A stretch of 64,000 nucleotides of DNA from assembly GCA_963974915.1 (NCBI GenBank), contig CAXBES010000010.1:78652-142651 (forward strand), written 5' to 3'. Positions within the stretch are counted from its first letter, which is position 1. Each line of letters starts with the position of its first letter. The DNA is from CAXBES01 sp963974915. Its GTDB lineage: Bacteria; Bacteroidota; Bacteroidia; Flavobacteriales; Flavobacteriaceae. A program made the translations under genes and the position numbers. Below, in pieces: positions 7,971-18,076 of this stretch. Below the pieces are notes generated by a model. It ran no database searches. It was not told the origin of the DNA and saw only the letters and a list, made by a program, of their open reading frames with translations.

Positions 7971-10900
7971 TTAGACCATAAAAGATTTTAATGCCTGTAA
8001 GGCTTTGTTAATTGATGTAATTCTATCAAATGTAAGCATTAACCTCAAGCCGCTTCGAGTTTGTTTTTCCTTCATTGTAACAGCATTGGGATGCGATTGT
8101 ACATACTGTAGAACCTTAGTGAACGCCTCACTCTGATAGAAAGCACTTTGTTGATCACTCACAAAATAACCTACTAATTTACCTTTTTTCATCACAACAC
8201 GTTCGAGACCCATGACAATTGCGATCCATTTAATACGAACGCTGTTAAAGAGATCTATCGCAGATTGTGGTAATTCTCCAAATCGGTCTACGAGTTCTTG
8301 CTCAAATTTTTGAAGTGCAGCTTCGTCTTTAATTTCGTTTAGCTTAGTATAAAGATTAAGACGTTCGGTGATGTTATTCACATAATCATCGGGAAACAAT
8401 AACTCGAAATCGGTATCGATCACGGTCTCTTTTACAAAGTTCTTTTTCTCGTGCTCCGTTCCTTCATAGAGGTGTTTAAACTCCTTTTCTTTTAGTTCGT
8501 CTATGGCTTCGGCTAAGATCTTTTGATAGGTGTCAAAACCAATTTCGTTGATGAAACCACTTTGTTCTCCCCCTAAAAGATCACCGGCACCCCTTATTTC
8601 AAGATCCTTCATGGCAATGTTAAGTCCGCTGCCCAACTCACTAAATTGTTCTAATGCCGTAATACGTTTACGGGCATCTTCTGTCATTGCCGAATAGGGA
8701 GGTGTTATAAAATAACAAAAAGCCTTTTTATTACTTCTTCCTACACGCCCTCGCATTTGATGGAGGTCTGAAAGACCAAAATTGTTCGCATTATTAATAA
8801 AAATGGTATTTGCGTTGGGCACATCCAGCCCACTTTCAATAATGGTTGTTGATACCAAAACATCAAATTCATTACTCATAAAAGCGAGCATTAATTGCTC
8901 GAGTTTCTTCCCTTCCATTTGCCCATGTCCAATCCCTATCTTTGCATCCGGACAAAGACGTTGTATCATACCCGCTACTTCTTTAATGTTCTCTATTCTA
9001 TTGTGCACAAAAAATACTTGTCCGCCACGCGAAATCTCATATCTAATAGCATCTCTTATGGTTTCTTCGGAAAAACGAATCACATGGGTTTCTACGGGAT
9101 ACCTATTGGGAGGCGGGGTAGTAATAACTGAAAGATCACGAGCTGCCATTAAACTAAACTGAAGCGTTCTGGGAATAGGCGTCGCCGTAAGCGTAAGCGT
9201 ATCTACATTTTCTTTGATGGTTTTTAACTTATCTTTTACAGCAACCCCAAATTTCTGTTCCTCGTCGATGATAAGGAGTCCGAGGTCTTTAAATTCAACC
9301 GATTTGTTCACTAATTGGTGGGTTCCGATCACGATATCGAGTCTTCCACTCTTCAGGTCTTCCAAAACGGTACGGCGTTCTTTAGCAGTGCGAAACCGGT
9401 TTAAGTAATCAACTCTAACCGGCATTTCTGCCAATCTTTCAGAGAATGTTTTATGATGTTGAAACGCCAGAATGGTCGTAGGCACGAGGATTGCAACTTG
9501 TTTACCATTATCTACGGCTTTAAAAGCTGCTCGAACAGCAACTTCTGTCTTTCCGAAGCCAACATCCCCACAGACAAGGCGATCCATCGGTCTTTCATTT
9601 TCCATATCGCGTTTAACGTCTTCGGTGGCAGTTGATTGATCCGGGGTATCCTCATACATAAATGAAGATTCCAATTCTAACTGCAAATACGAATCGGGGT
9701 CATAGGCAAATCCCTTTTGTAATCGGCGTTTGGCGTAAAGTTCAATTAAATTAAAAGCTATTTCTTTTACCCTCGTTTTGGTCTTTTGCTTGAGTTTTTT
9801 CCAAGCAGCACTTCCCAGCTTGTAGATCTTAGGTGTTGTGCCATCTTTACCGTTGTATTTTGAAATTTTATGTAGGGAGTGAATGCTGAGGTAAAGAATA
9901 TCGCGCTCGCCATAGATTAGTTTTATAGCTTCTTGTTGTTTACCTTCTACCTCGATCTTTTGGAGCCCTCCAAATTTGCCAATCCCGTGATCAATATGAG
10001 TTACATAATCACCAACCTCTAAATTGGTTAGTTCTTTTAAAGTGATCGCTTGTTTCTTAGCGTATCCATTCTTAAGCTGGAACTTATGATAGCGCTCAAA
10101 TAATTGATGATCTGTATAGCAAACGTTCTTGTTTTCGTCGTCAATAAAGCCCTGGAATAACGGAAAAACCACGGTTTGAAATTGATCTACTTTTTGCTGG
10201 GCGTCTTCAAAGATGTCATGGAAACGCTTCGCCTGTTGCTCACTACTACAAAAAATATAATTGGTGTAACCCTTCTCTGTATTTTCATTCAAATTTTCGA
10301 TCAGCAAGTTGAACTGTTTATTAAATGAAGGCTGAGGTTTTGTGTGGAATGTAATATTGCTATTTTGCGATGAATCTCCTTTATTATTAAGTACTACTGT
10401 ATTAAACTCGACTAATTGAGATTTTAATAGTTCGGAAGTACAGAACAATTCGGCCGGCTCACTCATTCTTACTTCTCCGGTCTGTTGTTTAAAAGCTTCT
10501 GTGGCTTTTTCAAACAATTTGTCGACACTGGTACTTAATAATTCTTCATTTTTAAGAAAGATAACCGTTTTGGAAGCGATGTATTTAAGGAAGCTCTCTC
10601 TGCTTTCTTCCATCATTTTGTTTTCCACATTCGGAATGATAGAAACCTTTTTTACTTGTTCCAGTGAGAGTTGAGTCTCTACGTCGAACGTTCTTATGCT
10701 GTCAACATCGTCACCAAAGAATTCAATTCTATAAGGTTCATCGTTGCTAAAAGAAAAAACATCTAAAATACCCCCGCGAACAGAGAACTCGCCGGGTTCA
10801 GTTACGAAGTCGGTACGCTTAAAGTTATAGGCGAATAAAACTTCATTCACGAAATCGATAGATAAATCGTCGTTTACGGCAATTTTTAAAGTGTTTTTCT

Positions 10901-11315
10901 CTAATTCCTTTCGTGTTACCACCTTTTCGAAGAGCGCTTCGGGGTAGGTAACGATTATAGCAGGTTTCTTTCTTGAATTTATTCTGTTGAGAACTTCCGA
11001 GCGAAGTAAAACATTTGCATTGTCTGTTTCTTCTATTTGATAAGGCCTCCGATAACTTCCGGGATAAAACAATACATTTTGATCTCCCAATAGATTTTCG
11101 AAATCATTTAAATGATAGGCCGCTTCTTCCTTATCGTTGAGAATTATAAGGAATGGCTTTTCAGTATTCTTAAAAACTTCTGCAATTACAATAGATACAG
11201 ACGACCCCACCAGACCCGATACAGTTGTGTGAGGTTGAGAAAGGGCAATAGTATCCACGAGTTTTCGGGTAGCCGAAGACTGTTCAAAAAGCGAACGAAC
11301 AATGGTTTTGCTCAT
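7971..11315 (-). CDS. mfd: Transcription-repair coupling factor Mfd
   Basis: Displaces RNA polymerase stalled at DNA lesions and recruits UvrA. At 1114 residues it is of normal family length. Visible parts in order: the N-terminal UvrB-like region (EPGEFSVRGGILDVFSF, about residue 175), the RNAP-interacting domain (LEVGDYVTHIDHGIGKFGGL, about 430), the helicase motor with Walker A (GDVGFGKTEVAVRAA), the DEEQ box (LLIIDEEQKFGV) and motif VI (QMRGRVGRSNKKAFCYF), and the C-terminal TRCF domain. The gene stands alone, with a 72-nt gap to the aminotransferase gene upstream. A TATCTTTG box (11333-11340, reading leftward) is a plausible -7 element. Confidence 0.98.
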   Translation of the reverse strand: MSKTIVRSLFEQSSATRKLVDTIALSQPHTTVSGLVGSSVSIVIAEVFKNTEKPFLIILNDKEEAAYHLNDFENLLGDQNVLFYPGSYRRPYQIEETDNANVLLRSEVLNRINSRKKPAIIVTYPEALFEKVVTRKELEKNTLKIAVNDDLSIDFVNEVLFAYNFKRTDFVTEPGEFSVRGGILDVFSFSNDEPYRIEFFGDDVDSIRTFDVETQLSLEQVKKVSIIPNVENKMMEESRESFLKYIASKTVIFLKNEELLSTSVDKLFEKATEAFKQQTGEVRMSEPAELFCTSELLKSQLVEFNTVVLNNKGDSSQNSNITFHTKPQPSFNKQFNLLIENLNENTEKGYTNYIFCSSEQQAKRFHDIFEDAQQKVDQFQTVVFPLFQGFIDDENKNVCYTDHQLFERYHKFQLKNGYAKKQAITLKELTNLEVGDYVTHIDHGIGKFGGLQKIEVEGKQQEAIKLIYGERDILYLSIHSLHKISKYNGKDGTTPKIYKLGSAAWKKLKQKTKTRVKEIAFNLIELYAKRRLQKGFAYDPDSYLQLELESSFMYEDTPDQSTATEDVKRDMENERPMDRLVCGDVGFGKTEVAVRAAFKAVDNGKQVAILVPTTILAFQHHKTFSERLAEMPVRVDYLNRFRTAKERRTVLEDLKSGRLDIVIGTHQLVNKSVEFKDLGLLIIDEEQKFGVAVKDKLKTIKENVDTLTLTATPIPRTLQFSLMAARDLSVITTPPPNRYPVETHVIRFSEETIRDAIRYEISRGGQVFFVHNRIENIKEVAGMIQRLCPDAKIGIGHGQMEGKKLEQLMLAFMSNEFDVLVSTTIIESGLDVPNANTIFINNANNFGLSDLHQMRGRVGRSNKKAFCYFITPPYSAMTEDARKRITALEQFSELGSGLNIAMKDLEIRGAGDLLGGEQSGFINEIGFDTYQKILAEAIDELKEKEFKHLYEGTEHEKKNFVKETVIDTDFELLFPDDYVNNITERLNLYTKLNEIKDEAALQKFEQELVDRFGELPQSAIDLFNSVRIKWIAIVMGLERVVMKKGKLVGYFVSDQQSAFYQSEAFTKVLQYVQSHPNAVTMKEKQTRSGLRLMLTFDRITSINKALQALKSFMV

Positions 11316-11386
11316 AGGTGCGCAAAGATAATACCTTCTTTAATTATTTTAGGCGTGGAAGTACAGTATTATCATTTAGTTAACTT

Positions 11387-12529
11387 CTAAAAGAACTGAA
11401 CCAGTTTCTCCAAGTCCTTTTCAGTATTGTAAACATTTGGTGAAACCCGTATGGCTTTTCCGCGATACGACACGAAGATCCTGTTTTCCAATAACGATTC
11501 TTTTATTTTCTGAATATTCTTGCCTTCCGGAAGATATATTCCAAATAAATGATGTGCCCGAAATTGCGGATCCTCTATAAAGTAACCTTTTTTCTGAAGC
11601 TGCTCTAGGGCGGGTTGGGTTATTGCGTTACAATATTCCTGAATGGCCTTTGGTGTCCACTCCAACAATTGTCTTATCGCTTCCGAAAGCATGGGCGTAA
11701 GAATAAAATTACTCGATTCTCCCATGTCGTAACGTGCCGCCTTTGGCTTAAACTCGGGATTGTAGTTCGCCAGATTAGTAAAATCTTCACTGCCCACATG
11801 GTTCATCCAGTTATTCTCAATAGGTATACCCTCATGAAACCGTTCTCCGTAGAATGCAACTCCTAATCCGTAGCCACCCATTAACCATTTATACCCACCA
11901 CAGATCAGTGCATCCGGATTGATTTCAGCAACAGAAAAATCTAAAGCACCAATACTTTGGGTGCCATCGATGATAAGATAAGCACCTACCTCGTTTGTAC
12001 GTAGTCTAATGGCTTTGAGGTCAAAAAGTGTTCCGTCGGTCCAATGAACTATGGGTATGGAAACCACTTTTGTATTAGAGGAAATCGCTTTCAGGATATT
12101 CTCGTTCCATATTTTACTTCTACCTTCTCCAATAGCAGGTGCCGAAACAGTTGTAACTTTTACACCTTTTTCTGCTTCCAATTGTTTCCAGGCATAAAAA
12201 TTACTTGGAAACTGTTCTTCTAAGACAACTATTTCATCATTTTTTTCGAATGGAATATTTTTTACAGCGTTCGCTATTCCGTAAGAAACCGACGGGATTA
12301 TAGCTATGTATTCTGAAGAGGGAGCTTTAATTAGTTTTGCAAAGCGCTGTTTTAAAAATTCCCGTTCAGCAAAAAAATGTTTGCTTTCTATTACATAGGG
12401 AGTTGATTTATCCTTAAGATTTTTAATACCTATTTGTTCCACAGATTTTAATTGAGCCGACATCGTAGCGCAATTCAAGTATATAACTTGTTCGGGTAAG
12501 CTAAAAAAGTGCTTTTTATTTTCAAGCAT
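11387..12529 (-). CDS. Class V PLP-dependent aminotransferase (cysteine desulfurase-like fold)
   Basis: A 380-residue fold-type I PLP enzyme of the class V group. The PLP-binding Asp lies in LIIDGTQSIGALDF, and the Schiff-base Lys in ICGGYKWLMGGYG. The N-terminus (LPEQVIYLNCATMSAQ) and the C-terminal RVSPNVYNTEKDLEKL fit small-molecule class V enzymes rather than IscS/SufS. No IscS-type active-site Cys loop is evident. The substrate is therefore not assignable. Its start codon overlaps the stop of the TspO-like gene by one base (TAATG), so the two are probably translated together. Confidence 0.85.
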   Translation of the reverse strand: MLENKKHFFSLPEQVIYLNCATMSAQLKSVEQIGIKNLKDKSTPYVIESKHFFAEREFLKQRFAKLIKAPSSEYIAIIPSVSYGIANAVKNIPFEKNDEIVVLEEQFPSNFYAWKQLEAEKGVKVTTVSAPAIGEGRSKIWNENILKAISSNTKVVSIPIVHWTDGTLFDLKAIRLRTNEVGAYLIIDGTQSIGALDFSVAEINPDALICGGYKWLMGGYGLGVAFYGERFHEGIPIENNWMNHVGSEDFTNLANYNPEFKPKAARYDMGESSNFILTPMLSEAIRQLLEWTPKAIQEYCNAITQPALEQLQKKGYFIEDPQFRAHHLFGIYLPEGKNIQKIKESLLENRIFVSYRGKAIRVSPNVYNTEKDLEKLVQFF

Positions 12530-13326
12530 TAGCGATTCAGGAATTGATTGAGTTTTACAAAAGGACTGGTATCTTTGTTTTTAAATCCATGCAAACTACT
12601 ACTTAAAAATAAAATAACCGCTACAAAAACTGCTGTATATGCCACCGTTTCATTTGTATCCCAATTGGCAACAGCAATGGCTGTCAACGCCCAGACACCT
12701 ACCAATGCAAATTCACGCATGTTGCGTTTCCAGGTAACCAATAGGTTAATAATTCCGGCGATTACGATCATTAGTAGCGTCCAGGTAGTTTCAGAAATAC
12801 CGAAACCATCCCAATTGGTAGCTACTAGATAGGATGAAACATTAGCAATACTGGCCACGGTCACCCACCCGCTATAGATCACAAAGGGCCACCATAGGAA
12901 TACGATCACCGATATGGGTGCGTCCCATAATTCCATTTTATTATTCATAACCACTTTCAGAAGAGAAAATAATAAAACAAAAATGCAAAGGACAGACATA
13001 TTAAGATAGCCGTACAACCAAAAAATCACCCAGAGCATATTTGCAACACACGAAAGCACGAACCACCAGCCCACATTTAATATAAAATTATCATCTCGCA
13101 CGTTTTTAAAAAGGCTTCGACCTTGATAGATTACAAACCCTAATAATAGTAAATAGATGATTCCCCAGATAGAGAAAGCATATCCGGCGGGTGTAAACAA
13201 AGAGTTTACACTACCTGAAACTTCTCCAATGGTTGTATTGTTAATTGCGCCGGTATTTGAAAGGTAGTTTATAAATACCGTGGCGATGAAAGCAATAATA
13301 TTTGCTATTTGAAGTGTCTTTTTCAT
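12529..13326 (-). CDS. TspO/MBR-like tryptophan-rich membrane protein
   Basis: A 265-residue integral membrane protein with about seven to eight hydrophobic segments, rich in Trp. The motif FTPAGYAFSIWGIIYLLLL near residue 45 is the hallmark of the tryptophan-rich sensory protein (TspO/MBR) superfamily. Flavobacterial members are longer than the five-helix bacterial TspO. TspO proteins bind porphyrins or similar ligands, but the role here is unknown. The gene is the start of a short operon with the aminotransferase and lies 6 nt downstream of pdeM, so the DNA-repair cassette may read through into it. Confidence 0.82.
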   Translation of the reverse strand: MKKTLQIANIIAFIATVFINYLSNTGAINNTTIGEVSGSVNSLFTPAGYAFSIWGIIYLLLLGFVIYQGRSLFKNVRDDNFILNVGWWFVLSCVANMLWVIFWLYGYLNMSVLCIFVLLFSLLKVVMNNKMELWDAPISVIVFLWWPFVIYSGWVTVASIANVSSYLVATNWDGFGISETTWTLLMIVIAGIINLLVTWKRNMREFALVGVWALTAIAVANWDTNETVAYTAVFVAVILFLSSSLHGFKNKDTSPFVKLNQFLNR

Positions 13327-13332
13327 AATTTC

Positions 13333-13971
13333 TTATTTTGAAACACATATTACTTCGTTTTCTACGATCGCAAAAATTTCGTCGTTGTCCTTCGGACTTA
13401 ATATATGCTTTCCTGTAAAGTTACCAAAAGCGGGAAGAATGAGTTGCGATTTTGTTTTATAAAAGCAGGCTAGTTTTACGGTTTGTCTTCCCGAACCCTT
13501 CATTCTAATCCCAGGATGGATATGCCCTGAAAAATTGAAGCAGCTATGCTTTTCGATAGGATGATGGGTTAATAAAAAGCCATTGATCTCCAGTTGATCC
13601 ACCACATCAACACTAATATCTTCATACATATATTTGGGGATAATGTCGTGATTTCCGGAAATCAAAATAACTGCAGTTTGATTTGTTTGCACCCAGTTTT
13701 TAAAAGTCTCCCATTCACTATTAATTTTGCTGTGGAAAAGGTCACCCAAAAAACAGACTGTCTTTGGTTGGATCTCGTCCACAAGTACTTTCAGCTTTTT
13801 AAAATTTTCTTCGGAAGCATTTTTTGGAATAGCAGCTCCATATCTTCTGAAATGTGTTACTTTACCGAAGTGAACATCTGCGATAAGCAACATTTGCTTC
13901 TGAAGCCAATAGATCGCACCACTGGGATGTAACAAAAAATCATGCTCGCGTATTGTTACCTTTTGACTCAT
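13333..13971 (-). CDS. pdeM: Ligase-associated DNA damage response endonuclease PdeM
   Basis: A 212-residue calcineurin-like metallophosphoesterase belonging to the ligase-associated cassette. The metal-binding motifs are in order: LLIADVHFGK (D-x-H), FLGDLFHSK (GD), ISGNHD (GNHD), LLTHHPIE and FSGHIHPG (GHxH). It is the last gene of the four-gene set. Its ATG overlaps the helicase stop by 4 bp (ATGA), implying coupled translation. The family is thought to nick or trim DNA during repair with its partner helicase, ligase and exonuclease. The function is taken from context and family naming, not direct evidence. Confidence 0.93.
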   Translation of the reverse strand: MSQKVTIREHDFLLHPSGAIYWLQKQMLLIADVHFGKVTHFRRYGAAIPKNASEENFKKLKVLVDEIQPKTVCFLGDLFHSKINSEWETFKNWVQTNQTAVILISGNHDIIPKYMYEDISVDVVDQLEINGFLLTHHPIEKHSCFNFSGHIHPGIRMKGSGRQTVKLACFYKTKSQLILPAFGNFTGKHILSPKDNDEIFAIVENEVICVSK

Positions 13972-16427
13972 TTCTCTAACGATAATTTCATTTTTTTAAT
14001 ACGATCTGCCAATTTTTCTGAAGACAGTTTTTCCCGAAGCCTATCGGTGATGATTGGAAAACTGAAAGGTGTAGGTTTTTTACACTGTTTCCAAAGTATC
14101 TCCTGCGATCTGATACGTTCAAGAGCGATTCTCAACCTTCCCTCTTCCATCTCATGTTCAAAAGTTTCTCGAAATGCCTGTTGATACAACAGGTTGTCCG
14201 GTTCAAAATCTCGGAAAACTTCGAACAATAACTGAGAGTTGCTCTGTAGGTGTTTAGTCTTAATCATTTTATTGGGGTAACCTTGAAAAACCAATCCGCT
14301 AATTACCGCAATATCCCGAAATTTTCTTCTGGCAAGTTCGGTTGAATTCAAACTCTTCTGAAGATCATCGAATAGATATTGGGGTGAAAAAAGATCGTTA
14401 TCGAGTACATTTTCGATATCCAAAGGCTGATCACTTAAAAGTTCGAATCCGTAATCATTGTAAGCCAAAGAAAAGCTAATAGGGGTGAGTAAACTTATTC
14501 TATACGCAAGTAAACCACTCATTGCCATATGTACAAAGCGTCCTTCAAACGGATAGAAAAGCGTATGATGTCCTTCTCTCGTCTTAAAACTTTCAATTAA
14601 GAACTCATTTTCGCCGGGAACGACCGATTCTAATTGTTGTCTGTTAAAAAGTGAACTCAAAGCTTTTAATTCGGGCGTATTTCGTTTATGATCTGCCTCA
14701 CTTTGCAATTCCTGACGAAGGATTTCACTCATTTGAGACGAAAGCGCCATTCTACCGCCCATAAAACTCACGATATTGCTGGTGCGTTTATTTGAACGCC
14801 GGACCTGAGCAACCATATTTCGCAAGCGCACTAATTCTAAAGTTCTCCCAGCGAAAACGAAAGTATCACCGGGTTTCATTTTTCCGATAAAGAATTCTTC
14901 GATAGTGCCTATAAATCCGCCCGAAACATACTTTACCATCAACATGGCATCACTAACTATTGTTCCTATGGATAGGCGATGCATCATGGCGATCTGTCTG
15001 CTTTCAACTTTAAAGAGACCTTCAGAGGTTACGATTACTTTTCTATACTCGTCGTAAGCATTCAAACTCTGACTCCCCTTTGTAATGAAGTTGAGACACC
15101 ACTCCCATTCGTCTTCAGTGATCCCCTGAAAGCAGAAGGTATTTTTTATTTCAGGAAAAATTTCCTTCGGAAAGAATCCGTTGCTAACCGCCAGAGTTAC
15201 CAAATACTGGATAAGCACATCGAAGCTTAAAAGATACGGTATTCGGTCTTCCATCACCTCTTCTTTTACGGCTCGTTTTAAAGCCGAAGCTTCAATTAAC
15301 TCCAAGGCATGGGTGGGCAAAAAGTGAATTACACTGGCTTCTCCCGGTCGGTGATTACTGCGTCCGGCACGTTGTAAAAATTTTGCAATACCCTTTGGAC
15401 CGCCAATTTGAATAATAGTTTCAACGGGTGCGAAGTCTACACCCAGATCTAAACTGGAGGTTGCGACAACGGCTTTTAGCGATTCATTTCTAATGGCCTG
15501 TTCTACCCAAAGTCTGGTTTCTTTATCAATACTTCCGTGGTGCATTGCGATTTCGCCGGCAAATTCGGGATATTTCTCAAGAATTTTCTGAAACCAAATT
15601 TCACTCTGTCCACGGGTGTTTGTAAAAATTATGGTGGTTTTACTTTTTTTAATAATGGGTATGATCTCATCTAACAAATGCAATCCTAGATGACCTCTCC
15701 ACGGAAAGTTTTCCATTTTCTTCGGAATGATAGAAGCAACCTTGATCTTCTTTTTTTGCTTAGCTTTTATTAAAACCGAATTATTTCTGAAACTCTCATC
15801 AACCCCTAGAAGAACATCTTGCGCTTGTTCAAGATTCCCAATTGTTGCCGAAATACCCCAAATTCGGAGCTCAGGACAAATAGTTTTAAAGCGGGATAGC
15901 CCCAGTTCCATTTGAACCCCCCTTTTACTTCCCAGCAATTCATGCCATTCATCTACTACAATTGCAGTTAAGGTTTTAAACATTTTGCCGTAATCTTTCG
16001 AAGCCAGAAGAAGCATTAAACTTTCCGGAGTCGTGATTAAAAGATCCGGCATATTTCTTTTTTGTTTTGCTCGCTCACTTTGCGGGGTATCTCCGGTGCG
16101 TATTCCCACCGTTAGACCTGTTTCTAGATCATCGGCAACTCGTTGTGCCGCCTGTTGTATTTCGATTGATAGCGCTCTAAGTGGGGTTATCCAAATGGCT
16201 TTAATGCCTTTGCTTTTTTTTGCTTTATAATCCGGATTTTGTTTAATGTAATTTAAAACTATAGGAAACCAGAGTGAATATGTTTTTCCACTTCCGGTAG
16301 GAGCATTAAGTAGTCCGTGTTTTCCATCGAGAAATGCATTCCACGTTTTTTTCTGAAAAGGAAAGGGTCTCCAGCCCTGTTGCTGAAACCAGTTATCTGC
16401 AATTGATATGAGTTGCTTCTTATTCAC
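13968..16427 (-). CDS. Ligase-associated DNA damage response DEXH helicase (Lhr-like)
   Basis: An 819-residue superfamily 2 helicase of the short Lhr type. Visible motifs are Walker A in LNAPTGSGKTYSLWFP, DEWH in VVDEWHELLGSKRG, a SAT motif (WGISATIGN), motif V near TSSLDLGVDFAPV and motif VI in LQRAGRSNHRPGE. The C-terminal half is the DEAD/H-associated domain found in Lhr-like proteins. The start is GTG at 16425-16427, which gives the family N-terminus MNKKQLISIADNWFQQQG. It sits 56 nt after the DNA ligase gene and overlaps pdeM by 4 bp. It likely unwinds or remodels repair intermediates. Confidence 0.95.
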   Translation of the reverse strand: MNKKQLISIADNWFQQQGWRPFPFQKKTWNAFLDGKHGLLNAPTGSGKTYSLWFPIVLNYIKQNPDYKAKKSKGIKAIWITPLRALSIEIQQAAQRVADDLETGLTVGIRTGDTPQSERAKQKRNMPDLLITTPESLMLLLASKDYGKMFKTLTAIVVDEWHELLGSKRGVQMELGLSRFKTICPELRIWGISATIGNLEQAQDVLLGVDESFRNNSVLIKAKQKKKIKVASIIPKKMENFPWRGHLGLHLLDEIIPIIKKSKTTIIFTNTRGQSEIWFQKILEKYPEFAGEIAMHHGSIDKETRLWVEQAIRNESLKAVVATSSLDLGVDFAPVETIIQIGGPKGIAKFLQRAGRSNHRPGEASVIHFLPTHALELIEASALKRAVKEEVMEDRIPYLLSFDVLIQYLVTLAVSNGFFPKEIFPEIKNTFCFQGITEDEWEWCLNFITKGSQSLNAYDEYRKVIVTSEGLFKVESRQIAMMHRLSIGTIVSDAMLMVKYVSGGFIGTIEEFFIGKMKPGDTFVFAGRTLELVRLRNMVAQVRRSNKRTSNIVSFMGGRMALSSQMSEILRQELQSEADHKRNTPELKALSSLFNRQQLESVVPGENEFLIESFKTREGHHTLFYPFEGRFVHMAMSGLLAYRISLLTPISFSLAYNDYGFELLSDQPLDIENVLDNDLFSPQYLFDDLQKSLNSTELARRKFRDIAVISGLVFQGYPNKMIKTKHLQSNSQLLFEVFRDFEPDNLLYQQAFRETFEHEMEEGRLRIALERIRSQEILWKQCKKPTPFSFPIITDRLREKLSSEKLADRIKKMKLSLEK

Positions 16428-16483
16428 GTGGATAATTCAATTACTTAGAGATTTAGATCCGTTTGCATTGAATAAATTTGTTG

Positions 16484-18076
16484 TTATTTAGGAATCAATG
16501 CTTTTAGATCGTCTAACGTATTCGCTTCTTCTATCGATTTGTCTTTACGCCATCTTAAAATTCGGGGAAAGCGTGTGGCGATCCCACTTTTATGTCGTTT
16601 ACTTTCAGCTATTCCCTCGAAGGCTATTTCAAACACGTGATGTGGAGTCACGCTTCTTACCGGACCGAAACGTTCTAAGGTGTTCTTTTTTATCCATGCA
16701 TCCACTTGTCTGAATTCGGCATCGGTTAGGCCCGAATACGCTTTAGCGAAGGTAACAAGCTCATTGTTTTCCCAGAGTCCGAAGGTATAGTCTGTATATA
16801 AATTAGCGCGCCTGCCATGACCTCTCATCGCATAAGTTAGTACGGCATCGATAGTGAAGGGATCGATCTTCCATTTCCACCAATCCCCTTTTTTACGACC
16901 TACCAAATAGGGAGAATCTTTCCGTTTTATCATTAAGCCTTCACTGCGTTTTTCACGTGAAAGCTTGCGTTCATTAGCAGCAGCATTCCAGCTGGAAAAA
17001 TCCATGGTGCTGCTAATATAAAGTCCTAATTCGTCGCAGTTACATTCACTTATAAGCTTGTCTAAAATTGCTCTTCTTTCAACAAAGGGTAAGTGGCGAA
17101 TATCTTCCCCTTCCCATTCCAATAGATCGTATGCTATAAGTATTACGGGTGTTTTCTCTAGTAACGCCTTAGAGAGATTTTTACGTCCAATTCTGGTTTG
17201 CAAATCGTTGAAATTTCCGATAATTCCTTTTCCGAAGGGAAGAATTTCACCGTCTAAAACAGTACCGTTTGGAATTTCATCTAAAAAACGTTGAAACTCA
17301 GGATACTTATCAGTTACAAGCTCTTCCCCTCGTGACCAGACAAATACTTCATCATTTCTAATAATTACCTGTGAACGTATTCCGTCCCATTTATGTTCAA
17401 AACTCCAACGGGAAATATCACCCAGATCGTTCTGGAAATCTTCCTCCACGGCATATGCCAGATAAAATGGATAGGGTTTCGACAAGTAATCTTCTTCATT
17501 TTCCTCTAAGATAAGTTTTTGAAAAGTTGTGTTTTGGGGTGTCCAATCGCCCATAAGTTTATAGGCAAGAACATCTTCATCGATATTGGTGGCTTTTGAA
17601 AGAGCACGGGTCATTAGTTTCTGACTCACACCTATACGGAAGCTTCCTGTGATGATCTTATTAAAGACGAAGCGTTCAAAATAGTTGAGTTTTAACCAAT
17701 TGCTTTGCAGGTACTCCTTCTTTTCTTCTTCGGGAAGCTCCTTGAGTTGAATAATTTCTTCTATAAATTGGGTAAGTGATTTTTCGGTATGTTCTTCGGA
17801 ATTTGGCAAAATAAGAGCGATTGTTTCGGCGAGATCGCCAACGATATGATAACTTTCTTCAAATAGCCATAAAGGTATTCCGCTAATCTCTGTTGCCCAT
17901 AATCGCAGAAGGGTAGTGTTTACAGGACGTTTAGGTCGGCGATGCGAAAGAATTGCAATGGTCCATAACTTATCGTCTTCCGAAGCAATTAAAAAATAAT
18001 CGGTTAACGCCTGTACCTTTAAATTTGTCTTATTAGTACTGTCGAGTGTTTTTATGAGTTCTGCGAATGCTTTCAA
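16484..18076 (-). CDS. ATP-dependent DNA ligase of the DNA damage response cassette
   Basis: A 530-residue ATP-dependent ligase that seals DNA nicks, in addition to the NAD-dependent LigA expected elsewhere in the genome. The N-terminal DNA-binding domain covers about residues 1-190. The adenylated Lys is in FEHKWDGIRSQV, with GTVLDGEILPF (motif III), SEGLMIKRKDSPY (motif IV) and KGDWWKWKIDPF (motif V), then an OB-fold domain. The start is a TTG whose last two bases form part of the upstream exonuclease's TGA stop (TTGA overlap). Both this and the helicase use non-ATG starts, so expression may be low. Confidence 0.95.
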   Translation of the reverse strand: MKAFAELIKTLDSTNKTNLKVQALTDYFLIASEDDKLWTIAILSHRRPKRPVNTTLLRLWATEISGIPLWLFEESYHIVGDLAETIALILPNSEEHTEKSLTQFIEEIIQLKELPEEEKKEYLQSNWLKLNYFERFVFNKIITGSFRIGVSQKLMTRALSKATNIDEDVLAYKLMGDWTPQNTTFQKLILEENEEDYLSKPYPFYLAYAVEEDFQNDLGDISRWSFEHKWDGIRSQVIIRNDEVFVWSRGEELVTDKYPEFQRFLDEIPNGTVLDGEILPFGKGIIGNFNDLQTRIGRKNLSKALLEKTPVILIAYDLLEWEGEDIRHLPFVERRAILDKLISECNCDELGLYISSTMDFSSWNAAANERKLSREKRSEGLMIKRKDSPYLVGRKKGDWWKWKIDPFTIDAVLTYAMRGHGRRANLYTDYTFGLWENNELVTFAKAYSGLTDAEFRQVDAWIKKNTLERFGPVRSVTPHHVFEIAFEGIAESKRHKSGIATRFPRILRWRKDKSIEEANTLDDLKALIPK